Of a DNA stretch of 14,179 nucleotides, positions 6,585 through 13,366 are shown piece after piece. Every line of letters begins with the position of its first letter. Within the stretch, counting starts at the first letter, position 1. The stretch covers positions 1 to 14,179 of the forward strand of contig NZ_JALEXO010000334.1 in NCBI RefSeq assembly GCF_022780145.1. Direction: 5' to 3'. A program made the translations under genes and the position numbers. The DNA is from Intestinibacter sp. (GTDB lineage: Bacteria > Bacillota > Clostridia > Peptostreptococcales > Peptostreptococcaceae). The notes under the pieces were generated by a model. It searched no databases. It was not told the DNA's origin and saw only the letters and a program-made list of their open reading frames with translations.

Positions 6585-7586
6585 TTGAATAAAAGAAATT
6601 CGTATGTTTTGATAGCTTCGGGGCTTATTTTACTTGCCTTGGGAATATTCATATCGGTATCTATAGGTGCAAAGGATATAAGCTTTTTGACTATGATAGA
6701 TAGTTTATTTACAAATAACGTCGATATAGAATCTAAAATTATAAGAGATGTCAGAATACCTAGGGCACTTGCCGGCGCATTGGTCGGAGGATTTCTGGCT
6801 GTATCAGGTGCAATTATGCAGGGGATAACTAGAAATCCAATAGCAGAGCCTTCAGTTATAGGTATAACTCAAGGGGCTACATTTATGGTAGCTGTGGCTT
6901 TAGTTTTACAGCAGGTAAATCCAAATATAATTATAGGCGGATTTTCGCTTATGGTATTTGCATTTTTAGGAGGCGGTATAAGCGGATTGTTTGTTTATTT
7001 CATAAGTTCAAGGTCGATTGGAAAGGTAGATCCTGTGAAGCTTACTTTGGCTGGGACGGCGCTTGGAACATTGCTTATATCATTGGCCACTGGGGTGGCT
7101 ATGTATTTTAACTTGTCACAACAGCTGAGTTTTTGGATATGTGGAGGTTTTATAGGCGTTAAATGGCAGGGAGTGAAGCTGCTTTTAATAGTTGGTGTTA
7201 TAGGCATAAGTCTTGCTATGATTTTATCTAAAAAAATCACAATTCTTAGTTTAGGTGAGGAGGTAGCTATCGGTCTAGGTGAAAATACAAACCGCACGAG
7301 GCTGATAGCGTTGATAATAGTTATTTTGCTGACAGGAGCATCCGTTTCTGTGGCTGGAAATATAATTTTCGTCGGGCTTATAATACCTCAGATAGTCAAA
7401 AAAATAGTTGGTGTGGATTATAAATATATAATTCCGTGTTCATTTGTGATGGGAGCAGTGCTTTTAGTTTACAGCGATGTGTTTTCTAGGCTTATAAATC
7501 CACCTTATGAGACGCCAATAGGATCTCTGACGGCACTTTTAGGAGTACCTGTTTTTATATATCTTATCAGAAAGGATATGAATTAA
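6585..7586 (+). CDS. FecCD-family iron ABC transporter permease (first subunit)
   Basis: This 333-residue BtuC/FecCD-fold permease has the usual length and about ten membrane helices. Family landmarks are RDVRIPRALAGALVGGFLAVSGA near the N-terminus, TRNPIAEPSVIGITQGA, and the coupling-helix region FVGLIIPQIVKKIVG near residue 268. In most relatives, including the partner encoded next door, that last motif reads PHIxR; here it is PQIVK. The frame opens at a GTG at 6576, but this GTG is part of the AAGGAGTG ribosome binding site. I choose the TTG at 6585, which is 8 nt downstream of the GGAG. It is separated by one base from the second permease and should form a heterodimer with it. Confidence 0.9.
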   Translation: MNKRNSYVLIASGLILLALGIFISVSIGAKDISFLTMIDSLFTNNVDIESKIIRDVRIPRALAGALVGGFLAVSGAIMQGITRNPIAEPSVIGITQGATFMVAVALVLQQVNPNIIIGGFSLMVFAFLGGGISGLFVYFISSRSIGKVDPVKLTLAGTALGTLLISLATGVAMYFNLSQQLSFWICGGFIGVKWQGVKLLLIVGVIGISLAMILSKKITILSLGEEVAIGLGENTNRTRLIALIIVILLTGASVSVAGNIIFVGLIIPQIVKKIVGVDYKYIIPCSFVMGAVLLVYSDVFSRLINPPYETPIGSLTALLGVPVFIYLIRKDMN

Positions 7587-7587
7587 T

Positions 7588-8598
7588 ATGAAAAAAGACA
7601 AAAAATTTACGATTATATTGCTCGTTTTAATAGCTTTTATATTTTCGACCTTTGTAATCAGTTTGCATCTAGGTTCTTCAAGTACAACACCTATGGATGT
7701 AGTCAAGACATTAATCGGTCTTGGTACAAGGAATCAAGAGTTGGTTATTTTCAAATTGAGGTTACCTAGAATAGTAATGGCAGTTTTAGTAGGAACAGCA
7801 CTTGCAATATCTGGAGCTATTTTGCAGGGCGTTACGAAAAATGACTTAGCGGATTCGGGAATATTGGGTATAAATTCTGGAGCTGCATTGTTTGTAGTTA
7901 TGTACATGTATTTTTTAAATGGAAATGTATACGATGGAATAAGTGATTTTACTATATACACTATGCCTATAGTGGCGCTTACAGGAGCGTTATTTGGAGC
8001 GTTTTTAATATATGTACTGGCTTGGAATAAAGGAATAAATTCATCGAGATTGCTATTAATCGGAATTGGGATAAATACAGCATTTCTTGCATTGCTTACG
8101 GTTTTTCAGTTGAAATTCACGACTCAGGAGTTCAACAGAGTAGTGGCATGGACTAATGGAAGTATATGGGGAGCGACTTGGAAATACGTCTTAATAAGCG
8201 CTCCTTTTGTAGCTGTATTTGGAGTATTTGCTTTTTATAAATCTAGGTATTTAGATGTTTTAAATCTAGGTGATGAGATGGCTATAGGTCTAGGTGTAAA
8301 TGTGGAAAAGGAGAGGCGAAAATTAATCGTAGTAGCAGTTATTTTAGCAGGTGTTGCGACTTCTGTTGCTGGAAGTATAGCGTTTTTAGGACTTATCGCT
8401 CCACATATAGCTAGGAAATTGGTAGGTCCTGCTCACAAAAGACTGATACCAGTTTCAGCATTAGTCGGTGCGTTTATTTTGCTGGTGTCAGATACAATTG
8501 CTAGAAATGTATTTGCACCACTAGAGATACCGGTTGGGCTTGTAGTTTCTGTGATAGGAGTGCCTTATTTTATTTACCTGATGATAAAGACAAATTAA
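7588..8598 (+). CDS. FecCD-family iron ABC transporter permease (second subunit)
   Basis: This is a 336-residue permease of the same fold as its upstream neighbour, with which it would form the translocation pore. Landmarks are KLRLPRIVMAVLVGTALAISGAILQGVTKNDLADSGILGINSGA, and near residue 270 the coupling motif FLGLIAPHIARKLVG, which contacts the ATPase. The ATG is one base after the upstream stop codon, and an AAGGA lies 11 nt before it inside the previous gene, so translational coupling is likely. The protein ends 18 nt before the ATPase gene. The family also serves cobalamin and heme, but the Fur box and lipoprotein point to a ferric chelate. Confidence 0.92.
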   Translation: MKKDKKFTIILLVLIAFIFSTFVISLHLGSSSTTPMDVVKTLIGLGTRNQELVIFKLRLPRIVMAVLVGTALAISGAILQGVTKNDLADSGILGINSGAALFVVMYMYFLNGNVYDGISDFTIYTMPIVALTGALFGAFLIYVLAWNKGINSSRLLLIGIGINTAFLALLTVFQLKFTTQEFNRVVAWTNGSIWGATWKYVLISAPFVAVFGVFAFYKSRYLDVLNLGDEMAIGLGVNVEKERRKLIVVAVILAGVATSVAGSIAFLGLIAPHIARKLVGPAHKRLIPVSALVGAFILLVSDTIARNVFAPLEIPVGLVVSVIGVPYFIYLMIKTN

Positions 8599-8616
8599 TT
8601 ATTGAGGAGGAAATTT

Positions 8617-9405
8617 ATGACAAATTCAATAGAGACAAAAAATATAAATATTTCTTATGGAAATGTAGATATAGTAGAAAACTTAAACTTAGAAATACCA
8701 AAAGGGAAAATTACAACGATTATAGGTGCAAATGGCTGCGGTAAATCGACGATTCTAAAGACCATAGCTAGAATTTTAACTGCAAAAAGTGGAGAGATAT
8801 ATATAAATTCTAAAAATATAAAGAAACAAAGTTCGACAGAAATTGCAAAAAATATGGCAGTTTTACCTCAGAGTCCACAGGCACCAAGTGGCTTGACAGT
8901 AGAGGAACTGATTGCATACGGGAGATTTCCACATAAAAGCGGTTTTAGATCAGATAAAAAAGAAGATAAAGAGATAGTGGACTGGGCGTTAAAGGCTACA
9001 GGAATATATGAATTTAAAAATAGAAAAATAGAGGATTTATCTGGAGGTCAGAGACAGAGAGCTTGGATAGCTATGGCATTGGCTCAAAAGACGGATATAC
9101 TGCTTTTAGATGAGCCGACAACTTATCTAGATTTAGCTCACCAATTAGAGGTATTGGAGGTGCTAGATGAATTAAACAAAAAATACAACACCACAATAGT
9201 AATGGTAATACACGAACTAAACAATGCGGCCAGGTTTGCACACCATATGATAGGCATAAAAAAGGGTAAAATTTGCTGTGAAGGAAGTCCAGAAGAGGTC
9301 ATGACAAAGGAAAACTTAAGAGAGCTTTTCAATATAGACAGTGAAATAGTAGAAGATCCTAGAACTAAAAAACCAGTTTGTATAACTTATGACATGGTTA
9401 GGTAG
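8617..9405 (+). CDS. Iron/siderophore ABC transporter ATP-binding protein
   Basis: This 262-residue FepC/FhuC-type ATPase powers the importer from the cytoplasmic side. All catalytic motifs are present: Walker A GANGCGKST (37-45), Q-loop Gln85 in LPQSPQAP, signature LSGGQ (141-145), Walker B ILLLDEP (161-167), D-loop TYLDLAHQ, and switch His199 in VIHELN. SGLTVEELIAYGRFPH is typical of the siderophore/cobalamin subfamily. The frame is open five codons upstream to a TTG at 8602, but that stretch is the GAGGAGG ribosome binding site (8604-8610), so the ATG at 8617 is the start. It ends 10 nt before the MATE gene, within the same operon. Confidence 0.95.
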   Translation: MTNSIETKNINISYGNVDIVENLNLEIPKGKITTIIGANGCGKSTILKTIARILTAKSGEIYINSKNIKKQSSTEIAKNMAVLPQSPQAPSGLTVEELIAYGRFPHKSGFRSDKKEDKEIVDWALKATGIYEFKNRKIEDLSGGQRQRAWIAMALAQKTDILLLDEPTTYLDLAHQLEVLEVLDELNKKYNTTIVMVIHELNNAARFAHHMIGIKKGKICCEGSPEEVMTKENLRELFNIDSEIVEDPRTKKPVCITYDMVR

Positions 9406-9415
9406 GAGCGTTATG

Positions 9416-10777
9416 ATGGACAATTTAGCGAAAGACAATATAAGTAAATTACTATTTAAATACTCTATACCAGCGATACTGGCGATGCTCGTGACTTGCT
9501 TGTACAATACAGTCGACAGAGCATTTATAGGTTCGATGGAGGGAGTAGGCGCATATGCTATATCTGGTCTTGGAGTTACGATGCCTGTGTTTACTTTAAT
9601 AGGAGCATTTGGAATAGCTGTATCAGTTGGAGGCAGTACCAATATATCTATAGAATTAGGGAGAGACGATATAAAAGAGGCTGAAAAAATTTTAGGAAGT
9701 ACTTTTGCACTTGAAATCTTAGGTGGAATTGTATCTATGGTATTATGCCTTGTGTTTATAGATCAAATTTTATATTTATTTGGAGCTAGCGATAATACTA
9801 TTATTTATGCAAAGGAATACATGGCGACAATGCTTATGGGCTCTGTTATAAATTTAGCTGGATTTAGTTTGAATGCAGCTATAAGAGCAGATGGAAGACC
9901 TAAGCTGGCTGCTACAATTATGATAATTTGTTCACTACTTAATTTGATTTTCGACCCACTATTTATATTTTATTTCGGTTTTGGAATAAAGGGTGCGGCG
10001 ATAGGGACGGTTATATGTCAGTTTATAAATTTTATTTGGACGACTTATTATTTTACTAGAGGAAAATCAAACATAAAACTAAGATTTGAAAATATAAGAT
10101 TAGATAGAAACGTTATAGTTGTTATTTTGACTGTGGCGGCGACACCGTTTTGTATGGAAATTGTAACTGGATTTATACATCTAGTTACGAATAAATTTTT
10201 ACATATATACGGTGGAGATCTAGCTATAGGAGCGATGACGGCTATTACCTCGATATCGTTGATGTTTTATATGCCTATATTTGGGTTGAGTCAAGGAATG
10301 CAGACGTTGATAGCCTACAACTACGGTGCGAAGGAGTTTGCCAGAGCTAAAAATGTATTGATGCAGGGAATATTTGCAGCAGTCGTATTTCTGACATTAG
10401 GACTTTTATTGATTAGAATTTATCCAGATGCTTTTGTAAATATATTTACGAAAGATCCGAGATTGCAGGAAATTTGTTTAAGTGGAATCAAAATATACTT
10501 ATCTACTATGCCATTAGTTGGAATTTGCATACTTGGACCGATATATTTCCAGTCTATAGGAAGGGTTAAGTATTCTATATTTTTGACTTTGCTAAGACAG
10601 GTTATATTATTTATTCCGATTATAAGTATAATATCGAAATCTATAGGCATGAAGGGTGTTTGGATAAGCCAGCCTATAGCCGATATTTCGGCAGCTTTGA
10701 TAATAAGCGTGTTTTTAACTAAAGAAATTATGAGAAAAACAACATTAAATTACAAAAATGGTTATAATATTAAATAA
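9416..10777 (+). CDS. MATE family efflux transporter (MepA-like), last gene of the iron operon
   Basis: This polytopic exporter of about 453 residues has two MatE halves. The start LLFKYSIPAILAMLVTCLYNTVDRAFIGS and internal INAAIRADGRPKLA-type and QGMQTLIAYNYGAKEF segments resemble the MepA-like MATE branch. The frame is open to 9389, inside the ATPase gene, but AGGAG at 9404-9408 favours the tandem ATGs at 9413 or 9416; I take the latter (7-nt spacing). The site overlaps the ATPase stop codon, implying translational coupling and shared Fur control. Its position suggests export of a siderophore, a recycled chelator or a metal-linked toxic compound, but MATE substrate cannot be read from sequence. 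It shows no close likeness by eye to the other MATE gene at 3953 beyond family features. Confidence 0.9.
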   Translation: MDNLAKDNISKLLFKYSIPAILAMLVTCLYNTVDRAFIGSMEGVGAYAISGLGVTMPVFTLIGAFGIAVSVGGSTNISIELGRDDIKEAEKILGSTFALEILGGIVSMVLCLVFIDQILYLFGASDNTIIYAKEYMATMLMGSVINLAGFSLNAAIRADGRPKLAATIMIICSLLNLIFDPLFIFYFGFGIKGAAIGTVICQFINFIWTTYYFTRGKSNIKLRFENIRLDRNVIVVILTVAATPFCMEIVTGFIHLVTNKFLHIYGGDLAIGAMTAITSISLMFYMPIFGLSQGMQTLIAYNYGAKEFARAKNVLMQGIFAAVVFLTLGLLLIRIYPDAFVNIFTKDPRLQEICLSGIKIYLSTMPLVGICILGPIYFQSIGRVKYSIFLTLLRQVILFIPIISIISKSIGMKGVWISQPIADISAALIISVFLTKEIMRKTTLNYKNGYNIK

Positions 10778-10858
10778 GGTATGAAATTATCTTGATAAAT
10801 ACAGAATATATTTATTGGGACAATTTCGGGGAGTAAGTAATTTTTTCGGAGGAAATAT

Positions 10859-11224
10859 ATGAAGTTAAAAGTTATCGATAAGGAATTTGCAATATGTCAA
10901 GTTGAGAAAATTTCAGATATCAATTTTGATGATGAGTTTTTATTTATAGGAAAAACAGATAATGAGCTTTCTTTAGTTTGCCAAAGTGAATCTATTCCAA
11001 AGGATGCTTTGAAGGTCGACGATGGTTGGGCTGGATTTAGAATAGAGGGAACTCTGGATTTTTCTTTGATAGGAATTATATCTAAGATATCAAAGATATT
11101 AGCTGACAACAAAATAGGAATATTTACTGTTTCTACATACGATACAGATTATATTTTAGTTAAAAAACAAAGTATAGAAGAGGCAAAAGTTGCGCTTAGA
11201 GACAACGGATATGTTATAGATTAA
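10859..11224 (+). CDS. ACT domain-containing protein (CASTOR/ACT_7 type)
   Basis: This 121-residue soluble protein belongs to a small ACT-domain family related to the ACT_7/CASTOR amino-acid sensors. The N-terminal half forms one ACT-like unit. The linker GWAGFRIEGTLDFSLIGIISKISKILA (57-82) and the segment GIFTVSTYDTDYILVK (87-102) are the family's most conserved parts. In CASTOR-type proteins this region forms a ligand pocket at an ACT-ACT interface; the ligand here is unknown. A CGGAGG site lies 6-7 nt before the ATG. It follows the MATE gene by 81 nt with no clear terminator between, so read-through from the iron operon is possible, though a separate promoter is equally plausible. Confidence 0.85.
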   Translation: MKLKVIDKEFAICQVEKISDINFDDEFLFIGKTDNELSLVCQSESIPKDALKVDDGWAGFRIEGTLDFSLIGIISKISKILADNKIGIFTVSTYDTDYILVKKQSIEEAKVALRDNGYVID

Positions 11225-11514
11225 TAATAAAAATTAGAAAACTTAATTATAGTTAAGGTTAATTTAAGGAAAGAGGATTATTATATAACCATAGTAAATG
11301 ATAAAGCTAGTTAATTTCTAGAAAGTTATTTAAACTTAAATAGCTAACTTAAAATAATTTTTTTGATGATTTTTTTAGTAATAACTCCCCGAGAAAAGGA
11401 TGTGGCGGCGCATCCTTTTTTCATGTCTAAATTTAAAAAATAAATTAATTTAAATTAAGGAATTTTTAATGTAAATGTATATAAAAGGGTTTATAATAAG
11501 AAAAGAATTAGACA
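11225..11514. other. Non-coding region between ACT and VanZ genes
   Basis: No credible gene is present in this stretch. A weak imperfect hairpin (AAGTTA at 11323-11328 with TAACTT at 11345-11350, tail T-rich) may end the ACT transcript. An alternative, mutually exclusive stem pairs AAGTT (11323-11327) with AACTT (11333-11337). Further along lies ACTCCCCGA (11384-11392), the exact reverse complement of TCGGGGAGT (10826-10834) in the ACT 5' leader, immediately followed by a strong terminator at 11394-11421. TATAAT at 11492-11497 is a plausible -10 for the VanZ gene, without a good -35. Confidence 0.5.
11394..11421 (+). terminator. Rho-independent terminator
   Basis: AAAAGGATG (11394-11402) pairs with CATCCTTTT (11411-11419) around the 8-nt loop TGGCGGCG, followed by further Ts to 11421. 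It is a strong intrinsic terminator, but it lies 170 nt past the ACT stop codon, so it ends either a long 3' UTR or a separate small RNA. Confidence 0.85.
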
Positions 11515-11529
11515 ATGGAGGGGATACTT

Positions 11530-12516
11530 GTGAGACTTTTTCAAGTTTTTAATTTGGCAAAGGATTATTTGATATTAGGCGTAATGGGCCTAGTTTTTAT
11601 TGGAGTAGTATATTTGATATTTTTTAGAAAAATACTAAAAAATCATATTGAATTTGATATAAAAAGAGTAGTAGTATTTTGCATGCTGTTTTGTTATGTA
11701 ATAGTAGTTATCGGCGCGACTATATTTGTGAGACCTGGTGTGTATGAACACGCGAATTTACATTTATTTAGTTCGTATATAGAGGCATGGAATAATTATT
11801 CAAAAGCTTATTGGAGAAACATAATATTGAATATATTGATGTTTGTTCCAATGGGATTTTTACTTCCGCTTTTTAATGATAGATTTAAGAAATTTTATTT
11901 TAGCTTTGGTGTATCATTTTTATTTACTCTTGGGATAGAGGTTACTCAGTACATAACTAAAAGAGGAATTTTTGAGGTCGACGATATATTAAATAATTTT
12001 TTAGGTTCTGTCATAGGATATTGCTTAATAATGATAATTTTATTAGTCGTTTCTAAAGAAGACATCAAATGGAAATCTATAAAATTAGTTTTATGTATAC
12101 TACCGATTGTTTTGATAATAGGGGCAGCATTTAAGATAACAAATGATTATAATACACAAAAATTTGGAAATTTAAGCTGCAATTACAATTACATATACGA
12201 TATGTCAAATGTAAATTTAAGCAGTGATGTAGAGCTAAACGATGGAAATACTGATAAGAAAAAGGTATATACTTCAAATAAACGCAATTACGGCGAATAC
12301 AATATTATAAGCCAAAAGGAAGCATATGATAGATTGAAATCAGGTAAATTTAATTCTTATGAATTGTACAACATAAATTCTATAATAGTTAGAAGTATCG
12401 AATTGCAATATAAAATGGATAGCAAGGGATTTTATCAACCTGTATATCAATTTGAATGTACGATAGACGGTCAGGGTAGACCTATATTTATACCTGCATT
12501 AGAAGGAGTTAATTAA
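11530..12516 (+). CDS. VanZ family membrane protein with C-terminal extension
   Basis: This 328-residue protein carries a VanZ-like membrane domain over about residues 10-175: NILMFVPMGFLLP (101-113), then E137 and Q140 in GIEVTQ, R145, the acidic pair D151/D152 and N155. VanZ itself gives low-level teicoplanin resistance by an unknown mechanism; most relatives have no known function. A further helix near 185-203 precedes a soluble domain of ~120 residues that probably lies outside the membrane, and I do not recognise it. The frame is open from an ATG at 11515, but that codon overlaps the GGAGGGG ribosome binding site (11517-11523). The GTG at 11530, 6 nt downstream, is the better start. The gene is monocistronic, with a hairpin at its end. 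Confidence 0.83.
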   Translation: MRLFQVFNLAKDYLILGVMGLVFIGVVYLIFFRKILKNHIEFDIKRVVVFCMLFCYVIVVIGATIFVRPGVYEHANLHLFSSYIEAWNNYSKAYWRNIILNILMFVPMGFLLPLFNDRFKKFYFSFGVSFLFTLGIEVTQYITKRGIFEVDDILNNFLGSVIGYCLIMIILLVVSKEDIKWKSIKLVLCILPIVLIIGAAFKITNDYNTQKFGNLSCNYNYIYDMSNVNLSSDVELNDGNTDKKKVYTSNKRNYGEYNIISQKEAYDRLKSGKFNSYELYNINSIIVRSIELQYKMDSKGFYQPVYQFECTIDGQGRPIFIPALEGVN

Positions 12517-12547
12517 AGGGATAGCAATGTAATTGTGTATCCCTTTT
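12515..12547. terminator. Hairpin terminator between VanZ and the convergent cyclase gene
   Basis: AAAGGGATA (12515-12523) pairs with TATCCCTTT (12538-12546). An inner CAAT/ATTG pairing closes the loop, and a short T-run follows. The stem begins inside the VanZ stop codon. It probably terminates both VanZ and the convergent minus-strand cyclase gene. Confidence 0.8.
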
Positions 12548-12553
12548 ATCATT

Positions 12554-13195
12554 TTAGTCTAAAATAGCAATGGCTCTAACTGAAGCACCGTCAGAGTTTT
12601 CGTATTTTAAAGGAAGTGCGCAAAATGTAAATAAATTATCGCCTACAGAATCTAAATTGCAGAGATTTTCTATTATTACTAGATTATTTTTTAAAATCCT
12701 GTGGTGCATAGGTAATTCTTCTTCTGAGATAGACTCAATTGAAATCACATCGAGACCAATTCCCTTTTTACCTTTTTTTATTAAATAATCGGCGACCTCT
12801 TCGTCTATAACAGGGAAGTTTCCGAAGTATTTTTGTTCATTCCAGTATTTTTCCCAGCCAGTTTTAAATATTACGTATTCGGCTTTGTCGATAACATCTT
12901 TGTATTTATCTATATAAGAAATTCCTATAGTATCGCCTTCTTTTAAATCAGAACAGTCGACTATTAAAGCCTTTCCAACGAATTTGTCAGCAGGAAATTT
13001 ATCTAAAGTCATACCTTTGTCTCTGACATGGTATGGAGCGTCCATATGAGTTCCAGTATGAGAGTACATAGTAAGCAAGGTTTCTCTAAATCCATCCTTT
13101 TCCAAAGTGCTGGCAGAATCTAATTTAGGCTGATCTGTCCCGGGAAATACAGGCATATCTACTTTTATAGTATGAGTTAAATCTATAACCTTCAT
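12554..13195 (-). CDS. Cyclase family protein (kynurenine formamidase-like metal hydrolase)
   Basis: This 213-residue cytoplasmic protein is of the Cyclase/KynB family. The metal-binding signature HxGTHxDxP is seen as HTGTHMDAP (46-54), giving ligands H46, H50 and D52, preceded by IDLTHTIKVDMPVFPG near the N-terminus. A late block (MHHRILKNNLVIIENLCNLD) carries the conserved His/Glu pair. Characterised relatives hydrolyse N-formylkynurenine or other amides and lactones; there are no tryptophan-degradation genes nearby, so the substrate is open. The frame extends to a GTG at 13204, but that lies within the GAGGTGA ribosome binding site, so the ATG at 13195 is the start. On the minus strand an extended -10 (TGATATAAT) is at 13237-13229. 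It is divergent from an M20 amidohydrolase, and the two might act on related amides. Confidence 0.88.
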   Translation of the reverse strand: MKVIDLTHTIKVDMPVFPGTDQPKLDSASTLEKDGFRETLLTMYSHTGTHMDAPYHVRDKGMTLDKFPADKFVGKALIVDCSDLKEGDTIGISYIDKYKDVIDKAEYVIFKTGWEKYWNEQKYFGNFPVIDEEVADYLIKKGKKGIGLDVISIESISEEELPMHHRILKNNLVIIENLCNLDSVGDNLFTFCALPLKYENSDGASVRAIAILD

Positions 13196-13204
13196 TGTAA
13201 TCAC

Positions 13205-13366
13205 CTCGAAATAATCTAATTTAATAAAATTATATCATATATAAGTATTTGGATATTTGAAAAAGAACATTACTTTAGTTCAAAATTTACTATAATTATA
13301 AAATAAAGGTGATTATTTAACATATAATTTAAAGAATATAATTATTTGAGAGGGGGAGCGATTTGC
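13205..13366. promoter_or_regulatory. Divergent promoter region, cyclase / M20 amidohydrolase
   Basis: For the minus-strand cyclase, an extended -10 TGATATAAT reads 13237 to 13229. For the plus-strand amidohydrolase, TATAAT is at 13291-13296 with no strong -35. An imperfect dyad, TTTGAAAAAGAAC (about 13256-13268) against GTTCAAA (13278-13284), overlaps the space between them and could bind a regulator of both genes; this is weak. GGGGGAG at 13352-13358 is the ribosome binding site for the amidohydrolase. Confidence 0.45.

Noticed and set aside
3953..10777. The two MATE genes as a recent tandem duplication.
   Set aside because: Their protein sequences differ throughout beyond family-level features, and they belong to separate transcription units divided by a strong terminator and a Fur-controlled promoter.
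11298..11321. A seven-codon open frame (MIKLVNF) in the ACT-VanZ spacer, as a possible leader peptide.
   Set aside because: There is no ribosome binding site at a usable distance, no run of a regulatory amino acid, and no attenuator arrangement serving a biosynthetic gene.
11225..11514. A known riboswitch or T-box upstream of the VanZ gene.
   Set aside because: I could not match any conserved riboswitch core or T-box sequence; the only sound structures are two simple hairpins, and the strong one is a terminator 109 nt before the VanZ start.
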